From an uncultured Verrucomicrobiae bacterium (GTDB taxonomy: Bacteria > Verrucomicrobiota > Verrucomicrobiia > Limisphaerales > AAA164-E04): a DNA stretch of 64,000 nt. Every line of letters begins with the position of its first letter. The stretch's first letter is position 1. Under the pieces are notes generated by a model that saw nothing but the letters and a program-made list of their open reading frames with translations, did no database searches and was not told the origin of the DNA. Shown one piece after another: positions 35,775 to 45,641 of the stretch. The position numbers were made by a program, and so were the translations under genes. The DNA is taken from contig OX638380.1 of NCBI GenBank assembly GCA_951813855.1, positions 1,814,876 to 1,878,875 on the forward strand, written 5' to 3'.

Positions 35775-37076
35775 TTACAGAAAAAGAAACTTTCCCATAA
35801 ATACCGCAGCCAGAATATACATCACCAGCGAGCATTCTCTCCAACGCCCTGCAAGTAACTTCACGGCGGCATAAGTGATGAATCCGAACCCGATGCCGTC
35901 GGAGATCGAATAAGTCAGTGGAATGGCGATCACGGTTACGATGGCCGCAGCGTATTCGGTAAGATTGTCCCAGGGCAGTTGCCCCAACGGTCGCGCCATC
36001 AAACAAGCGACGAACAGTATGGCCGGCGCCGTAGCGTAAGCGGGAATCGACTTAGCCAACGGTTCGAAAAACAGACAACCGAGAAATAAGAACGCCACCG
36101 TAACGGAGGTCAATCCCGTCCGACCGCCCGCGGCGACCCCGGAAGCGCTTTCGATATAACTGGTCACCGGAGAAGTTCCCGCCAAGGAACCCGCCATAGT
36201 CGCGGTCGAATCGACGATCATGGCTCGATTCATGCGGGGCAACCTCCCCTGTTGATCCAGCAAACCCGCCTGCTGACTGACTCCGATCAACGTGCCGGTG
36301 GTATCGAAAATATCGACAATCAAAAAAGACAGAATGACCACGATCAAACCGAGTTTCAGCGCTCCGCCAATATCCAACTGAAGGAACGTAGGCATCGGAT
36401 CGGGAGGAAGCGCCAGCAAACTCCCGTCCCACTGGGAAATACCCAAGGCTATGCCAAGCCCCGTCACTCCCAAGATTCCGAGGAGAGTCGCTCCCGGGAC
36501 GCCTCGGGCCGCCAAGACCACGATAACGCAAAATCCCGTCAACGATAACCAAGGAGTCCAGGTATTCAAATCGCCCATGGTTACCAACGTGATCTCGTTT
36601 CCCTGGATGATTCCCGCATTCTTCAACGAGATAATCCCCAGAAAAAATCCGATCCCGGCCGAGATGGCTAATTTCAAGCCCCGAGGAATGGCTTCAACGA
36701 TCCAGCGTCTTACCGGCAGCACACTCAAAACGACGAAGATCACGCTGGAAAGGAACACCGCTCCCAACGCTACTTGCCAATCGTACCCCAAGTGCCCGAC
36801 CACGGTAAAACTGAAGAAGGCGTTGATTCCCATGCCCGGCGCCAAGGCAATCGGATAGTTGACGAACAGTCCCATTCCCAACGTGGCCAAAGCCGAGATC
36901 AGGCAGGTAGCAACAAACACGGCACCGTAATCCATGCCCGCGTCACTCAAAATCTGGGGATTGGCGATGACGATGTAGATCATCGTCAAAAACGTCGTCA
37001 GTCCGGCCGTCAACTCCTTGCGGACCGTCGAACCGCGCTCCGTCAAATTAAACCGATTCTCTAACCAAACTTTCAT
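35775..37076 (-). CDS. AzgA/PbuG-type purine permease (NCS2 superfamily), 3' end altered by IS66
   Basis: A 433-residue polytopic permease. Motifs are ERGSTVRKELTAGLTTFLTM, NPQILSDAGMDYGAVFVATC, ALAPGMGINAFFSF, DIFDTTGTLIGVSQQAG and the GTSPVTSYIESASGVAAGGR loop (each quoted within limits), all characteristic of AzgA/PbuG-type adenine, guanine or hypoxanthine symporters. The stop codon TAA is contributed by the GTTAC end of the outer IS66, so the native last residues were replaced. Very little appears lost, since the final helix FITYAAVKLLAG...FMGKFLFL is present; function is probably retained. Confidence 0.9.
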   Translation of the reverse strand: MKVWLENRFNLTERGSTVRKELTAGLTTFLTMIYIVIANPQILSDAGMDYGAVFVATCLISALATLGMGLFVNYPIALAPGMGINAFFSFTVVGHLGYDWQVALGAVFLSSVIFVVLSVLPVRRWIVEAIPRGLKLAISAGIGFFLGIISLKNAGIIQGNEITLVTMGDLNTWTPWLSLTGFCVIVVLAARGVPGATLLGILGVTGLGIALGISQWDGSLLALPPDPMPTFLQLDIGGALKLGLIVVILSFLIVDIFDTTGTLIGVSQQAGLLDQQGRLPRMNRAMIVDSTATMAGSLAGTSPVTSYIESASGVAAGGRTGLTSVTVAFLFLGCLFFEPLAKSIPAYATAPAILFVACLMARPLGQLPWDNLTEYAAAIVTVIAIPLTYSISDGIGFGFITYAAVKLLAGRWRECSLVMYILAAVFMGKFLFL

Positions 37077-37713
37077 GGACTCAACAGTATCCCGTGGAAC
37101 CGGTTTAACCGTCCGTTATTGCTCGCGACCAAGCCGAAATCGAAAGAAAACCTCCGGTCGCCGTTGGTAACCTAACTCACGCAATTACCCCCGACGAACC
37201 GAAAACACTTTTCGTCAACCGTCATCGCCTCTCGATTATCGCCGACTCCAATCCCACCCGAATTACCTCTTCCTGTACTGGCGATCATACTGCGAATCGG
37301 AACCGTCCTCGCCTATCCCATGGCGAAAAATGTCGCTTTCCGACCGCCGTCCGCTGCTCTCGTCGATCTCCCAGATCAGGAACGTTCGGTTACGAAATCG
37401 GCTCAAACCGAAACTATTCGATCGATATTCGATGATCGAAAAAAAAACGGAGCGAATATAGTTCGAATGATTCCATCAAGGATTCGGCTCACGAAACGAC
37501 GATTGCTCCGGCCGCACTCTGGATTCCGGCTCCCGTCGGCTCCCTTGATCACCACCTATCATGCCGCCAAAGCCGGCCCCTATCGCAATCTTCGATATCA
37601 ACTTGACCGTCCGTCAACCGCGCCACCGTGGTCGGTGAGCGACTCGCCGTCTCAAACGAAAAACGCCTCGCCGACGCCAGCTGCGTCGATGTCGGCCTCA
37701 AACGGAAATCGTC
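37077..37713. other. Intergenic stretch without a supported gene
   Basis: About 640 bases between the permease start and the kinase stop. Open frames here (for example 37320-37829 plus) have low-complexity, shadow-like composition and no recognisable motif. I see no RNA gene. The permease promoter must lie at its left end, but no clear hexamers stand out. Confidence 0.5.
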
Positions 37714-39903
37714 TCAGCGTTTTTCTTGAACGATCACCGCCCAACCCGAATCCCTTCCCGGACCGAGCCGGTCGCCGACCACGACCTTGGCGAAGGCCGC
37801 CAGAGAACCCCGCTCGGCAGGAGAGATAGGATCCGCAAAATCTTTCAAATGGAAACTCGCCCCGTCCATCGGCAGCATGCGCAGTCGCGCCACCATGCCG
37901 TCGGCAACTCGATAGAGCTGCTGTTTCCGCTTCGAATCCCAGATCAGTTCCCTCAAATCCGGATGATGCAGGATCAAGCCCCTGGCCGCGGCTCCCGACA
38001 AAACGTCCTCACGCAAATCGACCAAAATCAGACGGTGCCCCTCGAGAGAAGCCTCCTGCAGAAAACTGAATTCGCCCAATTCGACCGACATCCCGATCAC
38101 CCCCAAAAACTGCCGTTCGTCGCTACCCGGATTGAGGAAAACCGGGACCGAATAAGCCACTTTGAGCGTGCCGTCGGAAGTGCTGCGATAAACGATCGAA
38201 TGGTAAGGTTCCCGAATATAAGGCGGGTTGCCCGGTAAGGGTTGCCCCGATTCGATTCGGTCCAGATCCTTCCCGTTCCCGTGAAAATAATCCCGATGAG
38301 CGTAATTCAATCCGGGAGCGCGGCTCGGCGGATACCGGGCTACCTGATCGCCCTCGTGATCGCATAAAAACCAGGAAGCCGAACGAAACTCTCCGAACGT
38401 GTTGACGTGATTTTCCAGCCGATTGCTCAGGACATTGCGTACGGCAACGGATTCGTGGACCGACGTCGCCAATGCTTCGACCAACCGGGAGTCTCGAGCC
38501 GCGAGATTTAACGCCTGCCAACGGTTGCTCATCTCCAAGGCGACGGTCTGAGCCGCGAACCGAACGGCCGTTTCCAACGAATCGCGAGTCTTCTGCTCGG
38601 TCGCTCCCGTAAAATGCCACAACGAAAACAATCCGACGATCAGCACCGAGAATAACATGATCAACAGGCCTCCGGCCATCCGAGTCGCGCCCTGATAACT
38701 GCGCTGCCACCGCAACACTTTTTCAGTCACCGTTTCGGCATGCCCCGTGACCATATCGCCCGCCAGATAACGTTGAACGTCATCGGCCAAATCTTTCGCC
38801 CTCCGATAGTTGAACGAAGCCTTACCCTCACTCAAAGCGTGCCGACAGATACTTTTCAACGCCGCCGGAATCGAAGGTTCCCGAGCTCTCGATTTCGATA
38901 GCCCCGATCGGCTCCTGCCGCCGGAAACAGAAGAGTTATCGGTCGCCGCCGGCAATCCGGGCATGCGGTCGGTTAACAACTTGTGCAGTATCGCTCCCAG
39001 ACTGTAGATGTCCCAAGTCGGATTCGGTTCGACTCCGCCGGTCAGTTGTTGCGGATGGCTGTAGCCTTCGGTCCCCATCCCGGAAATTTTTCGGTGCTCG
39101 GTAAAATCCTCGAGCTTTCCGCGAGTCGGCCTGACCCCCACCGCCAATCCCCAGTCGATCACGTAAGTTTCGCCGTAGGCGCCCAATAAAATATTTTGCG
39201 GCTTGAGGTCGCAATGCAACGCGCCGCATTCATGAGCGTAGGCGACGGTTTGAGCCACGAACGCGTAGTGACCGAGCAGTCCCCGCAGTACCCGTTCCTG
39301 CTCTCTGCAATTTCGATTTCTTCGGCCGAAATGATAATCTTCAATAGCCTGTTCGAAGGTCGAACCGGTAACGTGCCGCATCGCATAAAAGGGCAGGCCG
39401 TCCGCGGAGCGACCGAAACCGTAAACCGGGAGGATACCCGGATGAGTCATCCGCGCCGCCACTCTGGCCTCACTCAAGAATCTCTCCCGATTGACCGGAT
39501 TATCGCCGGAAGGCTTGAGGAACTTCACGGCGACTTCGCGTTTCAACTCCCGATCCCGGGCTAGGCACAAGACTCCCATGCCTCCCAGATCGAAGTAATT
39601 GAGCACGTCCAATTCCTGATTCAACGATACTTCCCGGTAGGAAAGAGTTTCTTCCGGGGCATCTTCGAAACCGCCCGCTTCCAGCAACCGGTTCACTTTC
39701 TCCAACCGGGAGATACGCCTGGCCAATTCCTCCTTCAACTCGGGACGTTCCGTGCAAAGCTCGTCGGCGGTCGGCGTCCGGCCCCCTCGTCTTTGAGTTT
39801 CCCAACGGTCCACCAATGCTTCCAGCGCGGCCTCGGCGTCCTTCGACTCTCCCGTTTCGTCAGACCGAAACGAAGACTCCCCTTTTTCCTGATGATGCGA
39901 CAT
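37714..39903 (-). CDS. Membrane Ser/Thr protein kinase with an extracytoplasmic Cache-like sensor
   Basis: A 729-residue protein. Residues about 104-385 form a Hanks-type kinase: GGMGVLCLARD glycine loop, AVKFLK (K127), HCDLKPQNILL (D232) and YVIDWGLA (D250, DWG as in many PVC kinases). The catalytic-loop HRD is HCD, so it is a non-RD kinase. A transmembrane helix near 405-427 (GGLLIMLFSVLIVGLFSLW) is followed by a periplasmic domain with FRSASWFLCDHEGDQVARYPP, NYAHRDYF and VFLNPGSDERQFLGVIGMS, typical of a dCache ligand-binding fold. The topology is reversed relative to a histidine kinase but the logic is the same: outside signal, inside kinase. The adjacent ECF sigma factor is its likely partner. 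Confidence 0.9.
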   Translation of the reverse strand: MSHHQEKGESSFRSDETGESKDAEAALEALVDRWETQRRGGRTPTADELCTERPELKEELARRISRLEKVNRLLEAGGFEDAPEETLSYREVSLNQELDVLNYFDLGGMGVLCLARDRELKREVAVKFLKPSGDNPVNRERFLSEARVAARMTHPGILPVYGFGRSADGLPFYAMRHVTGSTFEQAIEDYHFGRRNRNCREQERVLRGLLGHYAFVAQTVAYAHECGALHCDLKPQNILLGAYGETYVIDWGLAVGVRPTRGKLEDFTEHRKISGMGTEGYSHPQQLTGGVEPNPTWDIYSLGAILHKLLTDRMPGLPAATDNSSVSGGRSRSGLSKSRAREPSIPAALKSICRHALSEGKASFNYRRAKDLADDVQRYLAGDMVTGHAETVTEKVLRWQRSYQGATRMAGGLLIMLFSVLIVGLFSLWHFTGATEQKTRDSLETAVRFAAQTVALEMSNRWQALNLAARDSRLVEALATSVHESVAVRNVLSNRLENHVNTFGEFRSASWFLCDHEGDQVARYPPSRAPGLNYAHRDYFHGNGKDLDRIESGQPLPGNPPYIREPYHSIVYRSTSDGTLKVAYSVPVFLNPGSDERQFLGVIGMSVELGEFSFLQEASLEGHRLILVDLREDVLSGAAARGLILHHPDLRELIWDSKRKQQLYRVADGMVARLRMLPMDGASFHLKDFADPISPAERGSLAAFAKVVVGDRLGPGRDSGWAVIVQEKR

Positions 39904-40043
39904 GCGACTTTACGATATCCCCTCCCCGCCCCGGCATCACGAGATTGCAACCGAAAGTCGCCGACCATCCGCATCCGTGATCCGGTGAACGGCTCTAACT
40001 GGCTTGCCGAACGTTCCCCGAAGAATCAACCGGCACGGCTCAG

Positions 40044-40652
40044 TTACCGGTCCAATGCCGCCTCCAACGCCAACTGAGCTTCGCGCCACCGCCGGCGGAC
40101 GGTTCGCTCATCTACTCCCAATTCCTCGGCGCACTCCCATTCCCGCAAACCGTGATAGAAACGCAGATTGAACATCTCCTGATGTTTCTCTTCCAAATTC
40201 TCGATCGCGACATGACATTCCTGGAGCATCAAATCACGGTCGGGAGTTCGAGTCTGCTTCCACCCGGTCGCGCCCGATCCTTCCGGAAAGGTATCCACCG
40301 CAACTTCCCTCGGTTTCTTCCCCCCTCTTCCGCAATGCTTGCGAAGCAAATCGATCAGCACGTTCCTGATCAGTACAGCGGTGTACGAAAAAAAATGCCC
40401 GGAATCCCGAAAGTCCCTTTCCCGGAGCGATTTCAATAAACGCGGCCAAGTTTCGCCCAACACGTCGCCGGTCTGCTCGTAGGCTCTCAAACCCGGGAAT
40501 CCACTCAAATTACTGCGGCTCAAATGCTCCAACCGGCGATACACCAATTCCACCAACTCGTCCCGTTCCCGATCGTCGCCTTTCCTGACCTGAGTCAACA
40601 GCCAATCGATCCGCCGGAACGCGGATTCGGAATCGGGATTCTGTTTCGACAT
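40044..40652 (-). CDS. ECF-type RNA polymerase sigma factor
   Basis: A 202-residue protein with the start taken at the ATG of MSKQNPDSESAF (40652); an in-frame start 117 bases upstream gives an atypical N-terminus. Region 2 has ERDELVELVYRRLEHLSR and the GETWPRLLKSL helix; region 4 ends with the helix-turn-helix EWECAEELGVDERTVRRRW. The ISDLLRK/LIDLLRKH segment fits the PVC-enriched ECF sub-group usually encoded next to Ser/Thr kinases. It lies 140 bases upstream of the kinase on the same strand, consistent with a kinase-controlled sigma factor. No anti-sigma factor is present. Confidence 0.88.
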   Translation of the reverse strand: MSKQNPDSESAFRRIDWLLTQVRKGDDRERDELVELVYRRLEHLSRSNLSGFPGLRAYEQTGDVLGETWPRLLKSLRERDFRDSGHFFSYTAVLIRNVLIDLLRKHCGRGGKKPREVAVDTFPEGSGATGWKQTRTPDRDLMLQECHVAIENLEEKHQEMFNLRFYHGLREWECAEELGVDERTVRRRWREAQLALEAALDR

Positions 40653-40969
40653 AAGAACGATGCAACGAAAACTGCGATTTCCCCCCGGCAAATCCTCCCG
40701 AACGAACGAATCGCTCGCCGCTTCGACCGGCGACAAAACGTCGACCGGCGACCCGAACGATATCGCCAAACCTGATTTTACCGCTCGCTACTTAGAAAGA
40801 ATAGCCGACCGATCCGCCATGGCAATTACCGATTCGGCAGAGGCCGTTCACGCTAACCGTTAATCTCGAATCAGGGAACGGCCTCCACCGGAATTCGGGG
40901 CCGGCGCCGTTTGATCAATTCTCGTTGCCTCCTTCAACGACTGCGGAGCATTCGTGCCTTCGAACCCAA

Positions 40970-41510
40970 CCGGGCTTTTTCACTTTCCTGGAATTTTCCT
41001 GGCTTCGGGTCCGCAGAAATCGAGCTCCGAATGGTGAACGACAGACCGGCAAGCTACTGCGAGCGGAAGCGCGAGGATGCTACCATGGCACAGCAACCTT
41101 ATTTGAGATTCGTAAGATTCCCCGGACGGGGGTCTTCGATAGGTGACCGCATCTCAAGACCGGTGGTTGGCTTTAGCCGGATGGCAAAACGGAGCGTTCA
41201 AGTGCCGCCCGCAAAATGTCTGGATCGGACGGGAAAAACAACACCGGTTTCACCAGCTTCATTTAATTGCCGACAACAGCCGGTTCCTGCTGCTTCACCA
41301 AGCTGGCGAAGTCTCCAATTCAGTTAGCTTCGTCATGGCCAAAATGCTGCGACTTCTGAGTGCCGGCTGGCTATGAACCGAGGAACATCCTTTGGAATTA
41401 GCCGAAGCCATCGCCCGAAAAATTGGCGGGCGGCAGGACATTCGCCGGGTTTCGCCCGCAGCAACCGCCGATCCACCGAACCAGACCGTAACCGATCGCC
41501 GGTGGATCCG
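40970..41510 (+). pseudogene. Decayed remnant of a DUF4338-ISAs1-type transposase
   Basis: The DNA from about 40970 resembles the 5' part of the intact element at 46.9-47.5 kb. Shared are GGCTTTTTCACT at the start, then a frame reading DRWLALAGWQNGAFKCRP, RFHQLHLIADNSRFLLL and FVMAKMLRLLSAGWL. It is broken by frameshifts and stop codons (one after SAGWL), and only the DUF4338 half is left. It shows that this insertion sequence has been in the chromosome long enough for an older copy to decay. Confidence 0.8.
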
Positions 41511-41536
41511 GTATGCTCGACCGTCAGGTTACCCCC

Positions 41537-41569
41537 AAAAAAAAAGGGGAACGGCCTCAGCCGTTCCCC
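41537..41569 (-). terminator. Rho-independent terminator of groES-groEL
   Basis: On the minus strand a 10-bp perfect stem GGGGAACGGC / GCCGTTCCCC (41546-41569) encloses a 4-base loop and is followed by a run of nine T (41545-41537). It begins 37 bases after the groEL stop. This is the clearest intrinsic terminator in the window. Confidence 0.9.
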
Positions 41570-41606
41570 TCGATTCCGCCCTCGAATCAGGCGCGGGAAT
41601 CCGATC

Positions 41607-43241
41607 CTAGTACATCCCCGGTCCGGGACCGTGGTGATCGCCGCCCGGCGCCGGTTTCTCCGGCTCGGGAATCTCGGTGATCAAGCACTCGGTGGTCAGC
41701 AACAAGCCAGCGATGGACGCCGAATTCTGCAAGGCCGCCCGGGTCACCTTTTTCGGATCGACGACCCCGGCCTTGACCAGATCCTCGAACTCGCCGGTGG
41801 CCACGTTGTAGCCGTTGTTGGCGCTCTTCTTCTTGACCTCCTGAACGATGAGCGAACCCTCTTCGCCGGCGTTGGCGGCCAACGCCCGTAAAGGTTCTTC
41901 CACCGCCCGCTTGACGATAGCGACTCCGATCTCTTCGTCATGGTTGTCGCCTTCGACCTTATCGATCGCCGGGATGCAGCGCAACAGAGCCACGCCCCCG
42001 CCCGGGACGATGCCTTCTTCCACCGCCGCCCTGGTGGCGTGCAACGCGTCTTCCACGCGAGCCTTCTTCTCTTTCATCTCCGTCTCGGTCGCGGCTCCGA
42101 CATTGATGACCGCTACCCCGCCGGCCAGTTTGGCCAAGCGTTCCTGTAGTTTTTCCCGGTCGTAATCCGAAGTCGTCTCTTCGATCTGCCGGCGAATCTG
42201 TCCGACCCGTCCCTGGATATCGGAAGACTTCCCGCTACCTTCGACGATCGTGGTGTTTTCCTTGTCGACGACGATCGACTTGGCTTGACCGAGATCCTCG
42301 ACTTGGATGTTCTCCAGCTTGATGCCGAGATCCTCGGTAATGCAACGGCCGCCGGTCAGGATGGCGATGTCTTCCAGCATGGCTTTGCGCCGGTCGCCGA
42401 AACCGGGCGCCTTGACCGCGCAGACGTTGAGCGTGCCTCGCAGCTTGTTGACCACCAAAGTCGCCAAGGCCTCGCCTTCGACGTCCTCGGCGATGACCAT
42501 GAGCGGCTTGCCAAGTTTGGCGACCTTCTCCAACAACGGAAGCAAGTCCTTCAAGTTGGAAATCTTCTTTTCGAAGATCAGGATGTGGGCGTCGCTCAGG
42601 CGCGCTTCCATCGACTCGGAATCGGTCACGAAATAAGGAGAAAGATACCCCTTGTCGAATTGCATTCCCTCGACCACATCCAGGGTCGTCTCGATCGACT
42701 TGGCCTCTTCCACCGTGATGGTGCCGTCCTTGCCCACCTTGTCCATCGCGTCGGCGATGATTTCGCCGATCGTCGGATCCCAGTTGGCCGAAACGGTAGC
42801 GACCTGCTTGATGTTCTCCTTGTCCTTGACCGGCTTGGAGATCTTGGCGAGTTGAACCACTCCGGCGTCGACCGCCTTGAGGATGCCCCGCTGAATCCCG
42901 ATCGGGTTGGCTCCCGACGTTACGTACTTCAATCCCTCGCCGAAAATGGATTCGGCCAACACGGTCGCCGTCGTGGTGCCGTCTCCAGCGGCGTCGCTGG
43001 TCTTGCTGGCCACCTCGCGGACCATTTGGGCCCCCATGTTTTCGTAGGGATTTTCCAACTCGATCTCCTTGGCGACGGTCACTCCGTCCTTGGTCACCGT
43101 GGGAGAGCCGAATTTCTTGTCCAAGACGACGTTGCGGCCCTTGGGCCCCAAGGTAGCCGATACCGCCTTGGTGAGCTTGTTGACGCCGCGACGTAGCGAC
43201 TGTCGCGCCTTTTCGTCGAATTCCAGTTGTTTTGCTGCCAT
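41607..43241 (-). CDS. groEL: Chaperonin GroEL (Hsp60)
   Basis: A 544-residue chaperonin. Motifs are [19 protein letters not shown], the ATP site [15 protein letters not shown] and the C-terminal [18 protein letters not shown]. It folds client proteins as a double heptamer with GroES. The C-terminus is [12 protein letters not shown] rather than the usual GGM repeats. It follows groES by 30 bases. The operon groES-groEL lies downstream of dnaK on the same strand. No CIRCE inverted repeat is seen. Confidence 0.98.
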   Translation of the reverse strand: MAAKQLEFDEKARQSLRRGVNKLTKAVSATLGPKGRNVVLDKKFGSPTVTKDGVTVAKEIELENPYENMGAQMVREVASKTSDAAGDGTTTATVLAESIFGEGLKYVTSGANPIGIQRGILKAVDAGVVQLAKISKPVKDKENIKQVATVSANWDPTIGEIIADAMDKVGKDGTITVEEAKSIETTLDVVEGMQFDKGYLSPYFVTDSESMEARLSDAHILIFEKKISNLKDLLPLLEKVAKLGKPLMVIAEDVEGEALATLVVNKLRGTLNVCAVKAPGFGDRRKAMLEDIAILTGGRCITEDLGIKLENIQVEDLGQAKSIVVDKENTTIVEGSGKSSDIQGRVGQIRRQIEETTSDYDREKLQERLAKLAGGVAVINVGAATETEMKEKKARVEDALHATRAAVEEGIVPGGGVALLRCIPAIDKVEGDNHDEEIGVAIVKRAVEEPLRALAANAGEEGSLIVQEVKKKSANNGYNVATGEFEDLVKAGVVDPKKVTRAALQNSASIAGLLLTTECLITEIPEPEKPAPGGDHHGPGPGMY

Positions 43242-43271
43242 CAGTTGTTCCTTTTGTTCCTGAAATCAGTG

Positions 43272-43565
43272 TTAGCCCACGATCGCCAAGATGTCGTCCG
43301 AGTTGAGTATTTTGTACTCCTTGCCACCGAGCTTGATTTCGGTCCCGCCGTATTTGCTGATCAATACGCGGTCACCTTTTTTCACCTCGAAGGGCACCTT
43401 TTTTCCGTCGTCGCCGGTCTTGCCCGTTCCCAAGGCGACGACGACGCTCTCAACTGGTTTCTCCTTCGCGGTGTCCGGGATAATGATCCCGCCTGCTTTC
43501 TGCTCCTCTTCCTCGGCCGGTTCGACCAGTACGCGATCTCCCAAGGGCCTGATTTTCGCTGCCAT
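43272..43565 (-). CDS. groES: Co-chaperonin GroES (Hsp10)
   Basis: A 97-residue protein of normal length: [19 protein letters not shown], the mobile loop [14 protein letters not shown], and [16 protein letters not shown]. It caps the GroEL ring. It starts 85 bases downstream of the dnaK stop; the gap has no terminator hairpin and no CIRCE element, so groES-groEL may be partly co-transcribed with dnaK. Confidence 0.98.
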   Translation of the reverse strand: MAAKIRPLGDRVLVEPAEEEEQKAGGIIIPDTAKEKPVESVVVALGTGKTGDDGKKVPFEVKKGDRVLISKYGGTEIKLGGKEYKILNSDDILAIVG

Positions 43566-43650
43566 CTCGTTATTACCTGTTCATTTGCCGTCGAACCAAG
43601 GTCCGTTCCGCACTCACGAAACGGCGAAAGCCCGACACACTTCTGTAAAT

Positions 43651-45594
43651 TCAGTCCTTCTTCTCGTCCACCACTTCGGCGTCGATGACGTTCTCCTCGG
43701 ATTCCTTCCCTGCCGACTGGTCGTCAGGGACGCCGGCGGCGCCGGCCGCGGACGACTTCGCGTCCTGCGAGGCCTTCTGTTCGGCGCCCGCTTGATAAAG
43801 TTTGGTCGTTATGGCCTGCAAAATCTCGGTCAACTTGTCCGTCGCCCCTTGAATCGCCGTCGTATCCTGACCGGCCAAAGCGTCTTTCAGAGCTTTGATC
43901 CCCTCCTCCAATTGCGATTTGTCCGGCTCGGCGATCTTGTCCTTGTTTTCGTTCAGAGCCTTCTCGGCTTGATAGGCCAAATTGTCCGCCTTGTTGCGGG
44001 TCTCGACTTCTTCGCGGCGTTTCTTGTCGTCTTCGGCGTGCAGTTCGGCGTCCTGGCGCATCCGCTCGATTTCGTCCTTGTTGAGACCGCTGCTGGCGGT
44101 GATGGTAATCTTTTGTTCCTTGCCCGTTCCCAGATCCTTGGCGCTCACGTTGAGAATCCCGTTGGCGTCGATATCGAAAGTGACCTCGATCTGGGGAGTG
44201 CCCCGGGGGGCCGGCGGAATATCCGAAAGCGAGAACCGCCCGGCGGTCTTGTTGTCGCGGGCGAATTCCCGTTCGCCTTGCAGGACATGGACCTCGACCC
44301 CCGGTTGATTATCGGCCGCCGTGGAAAATATTTCCGACTTGCGGGTCGGGATCGTCGTGTTGCGATCGATCAGTTTGGTAAAGACGCCTCCCAGGGTTTC
44401 GATCCCCAAGGAAAGCGGCGTCACGTCGAGCAACAGCACGTCCTTGACGTCGCCCTTGAGCACGCCGCCCTGGATGGCCGCTCCGATTGCGACGACTTCA
44501 TCCGGATTGACGCCTTGATGGGGTTTTTTGCCGACCAGCCGATCGGCGGTTTCCACCACTTTCGGCATCCGGGTCATTCCCCCGACCAACACCAATTCGC
44601 TGATGTCCTGGGAAGTGAGTTCCGCATCCTTCATGCAGCTTTGCGTCGGGGAAACCGTTCGTTCGAAAAGATCTTCGCACAACTGCTCCAGCCGGGAACG
44701 GGTCAGCTTCATGCTGATATGCTTGGGACCCGAAGCGTCGGCCGTGATGAAGGGCAGGTTCAACTCGTATTCCTGGGCGCTCGATAACGCGACCTTGGCT
44801 TTCTCCGCTTCCTCCTTGATCCGCTGAATCGCGTCGGACTGACGGCGAAGGTCCACTCCGGAATCCTGTTGAAACTCGTCGATGACCCAATCGATGATTT
44901 TGTTATCCCAATCGTCGCCCCCGAGATGCGTATCGCCGTTGGTCGCCTTGACTTCGAAAACGCCGTCGCCGATTTCCAGCACCGAAATGTCGAAAGTTCC
45001 CCCGCCCAAGTCGTAGACGGCGATTTTCTCGTCGTTTTTCTTGTCGAGGCCGTAGGCCAAAGAGGCGGCCGTGGGCTCGTTGATGATGCGCAACACCTCC
45101 AAACCGGCGATCTTGCCGGCGTCCTTGGTCGCTTGCCGTTGCGAATCGTTGAAATAGGCCGGCACGGTAATCACCGCTTGGGTGATCGTCTCGCCCAGCC
45201 GGGTTTCGGCGTCAGCCTTCAACTTGCTCAAGATCATCGCCGAGATTTCCGGAGGGCTGAACTGCTTGGTCTCGCCGGCGTCGTCGACCTTGACCGCGAT
45301 ATCGCCGTTGGCGGCCCGACCGACCTCGTAAGGAACCCGCTTCAGTTCCTCCTTCACTTCGTCGTGCTTGCGCCCCATGAAGCGCTTGACGGAATAAACC
45401 GTGTTTTTCGGGTTCGTCACCGCTTGGCGCTTGGCGGCGTCCCCCACCAACCGGCCGCCCGACTTGGTGAACGCCACGACGGAGGGAGTCGTTCGTTTCC
45501 CCTCCGAGTTCTCCAGCACAACCGGTTCCCCCCCTTCCATCACCGCCATGCAGGAGTTGGTCGTGCCTAAATCAATGCCTAGCACTTTTGCCAT
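43651..45594 (-). CDS. dnaK: Chaperone DnaK (Hsp70)
   Basis: A 647-residue Hsp70. The N-terminal ATPase starts [15 protein letters not shown] and contains [17 protein letters not shown] and [15 protein letters not shown]. The substrate domain has [19 protein letters not shown]. The tail ends [13 protein letters not shown]. No grpE or dnaJ is nearby. A -24/-12-type sequence lies 32-47 bases upstream, and a GAAAGG ribosome-binding site precedes the ATG. Confidence 0.98.
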   Translation of the reverse strand: MAKVLGIDLGTTNSCMAVMEGGEPVVLENSEGKRTTPSVVAFTKSGGRLVGDAAKRQAVTNPKNTVYSVKRFMGRKHDEVKEELKRVPYEVGRAANGDIAVKVDDAGETKQFSPPEISAMILSKLKADAETRLGETITQAVITVPAYFNDSQRQATKDAGKIAGLEVLRIINEPTAASLAYGLDKKNDEKIAVYDLGGGTFDISVLEIGDGVFEVKATNGDTHLGGDDWDNKIIDWVIDEFQQDSGVDLRRQSDAIQRIKEEAEKAKVALSSAQEYELNLPFITADASGPKHISMKLTRSRLEQLCEDLFERTVSPTQSCMKDAELTSQDISELVLVGGMTRMPKVVETADRLVGKKPHQGVNPDEVVAIGAAIQGGVLKGDVKDVLLLDVTPLSLGIETLGGVFTKLIDRNTTIPTRKSEIFSTAADNQPGVEVHVLQGEREFARDNKTAGRFSLSDIPPAPRGTPQIEVTFDIDANGILNVSAKDLGTGKEQKITITASSGLNKDEIERMRQDAELHAEDDKKRREEVETRNKADNLAYQAEKALNENKDKIAEPDKSQLEEGIKALKDALAGQDTTAIQGATDKLTEILQAITTKLYQAGAEQKASQDAKSSAAGAAGVPDDQSAGKESEENVIDAEVVDEKKD

Positions 45595-45625
45595 TCAGAT
45601 ACCTTTCTCAGTCGCCAGCCCTTAT

Positions 45626-45641
45626 AGCAACTATGATGCCA
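45626..45641 (-). promoter_or_regulatory. Candidate sigma54 (-24/-12) promoter of dnaK
   Basis: On the minus strand TGGCATCATAGTTGCT matches the sigma54 consensus TGGCAY-N5-TTGCW with the required GG-N10-GC spacing. The start of transcription would be near 45614, giving a leader of about 20 bases with a GAAAGG ribosome-binding site. No enhancer-binding activator is encoded in the window, so this is a sequence match only. Confidence 0.45.

Larger units (their letters stand above)
30811..35778 (+). mobile_element. Outer IS66-family element (ISBst12-like), interrupted
   Basis: The left end GTAACTGCCTACGCATCC starts at 30811, and the inverted right end CGTAGGCAGTTAC finishes at 35778. It carries a single TnpC-type transposase and no tnpA/tnpB, which is the ISBst12-like organisation. 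The element is split after 32190 by an IS630-family insertion and resumes at 35254. The flanks (GTTTTTTT on the left, AGAAAAAG on the right) do not match, so no 8-bp target duplication remains, implying rearrangement after insertion. The right end overlaps the last bases of the permease gene. Its transposase is also frameshifted, so this copy is dead. Confidence 0.9.

Noticed and set aside
43566..43650. A CIRCE (HrcA) operator between dnaK and groES
   Set aside because: No TTAGCACTC-N9-GAGTGCTAA-like inverted repeat is present. The isolated GCACTC at about 43607 has no partner arm.
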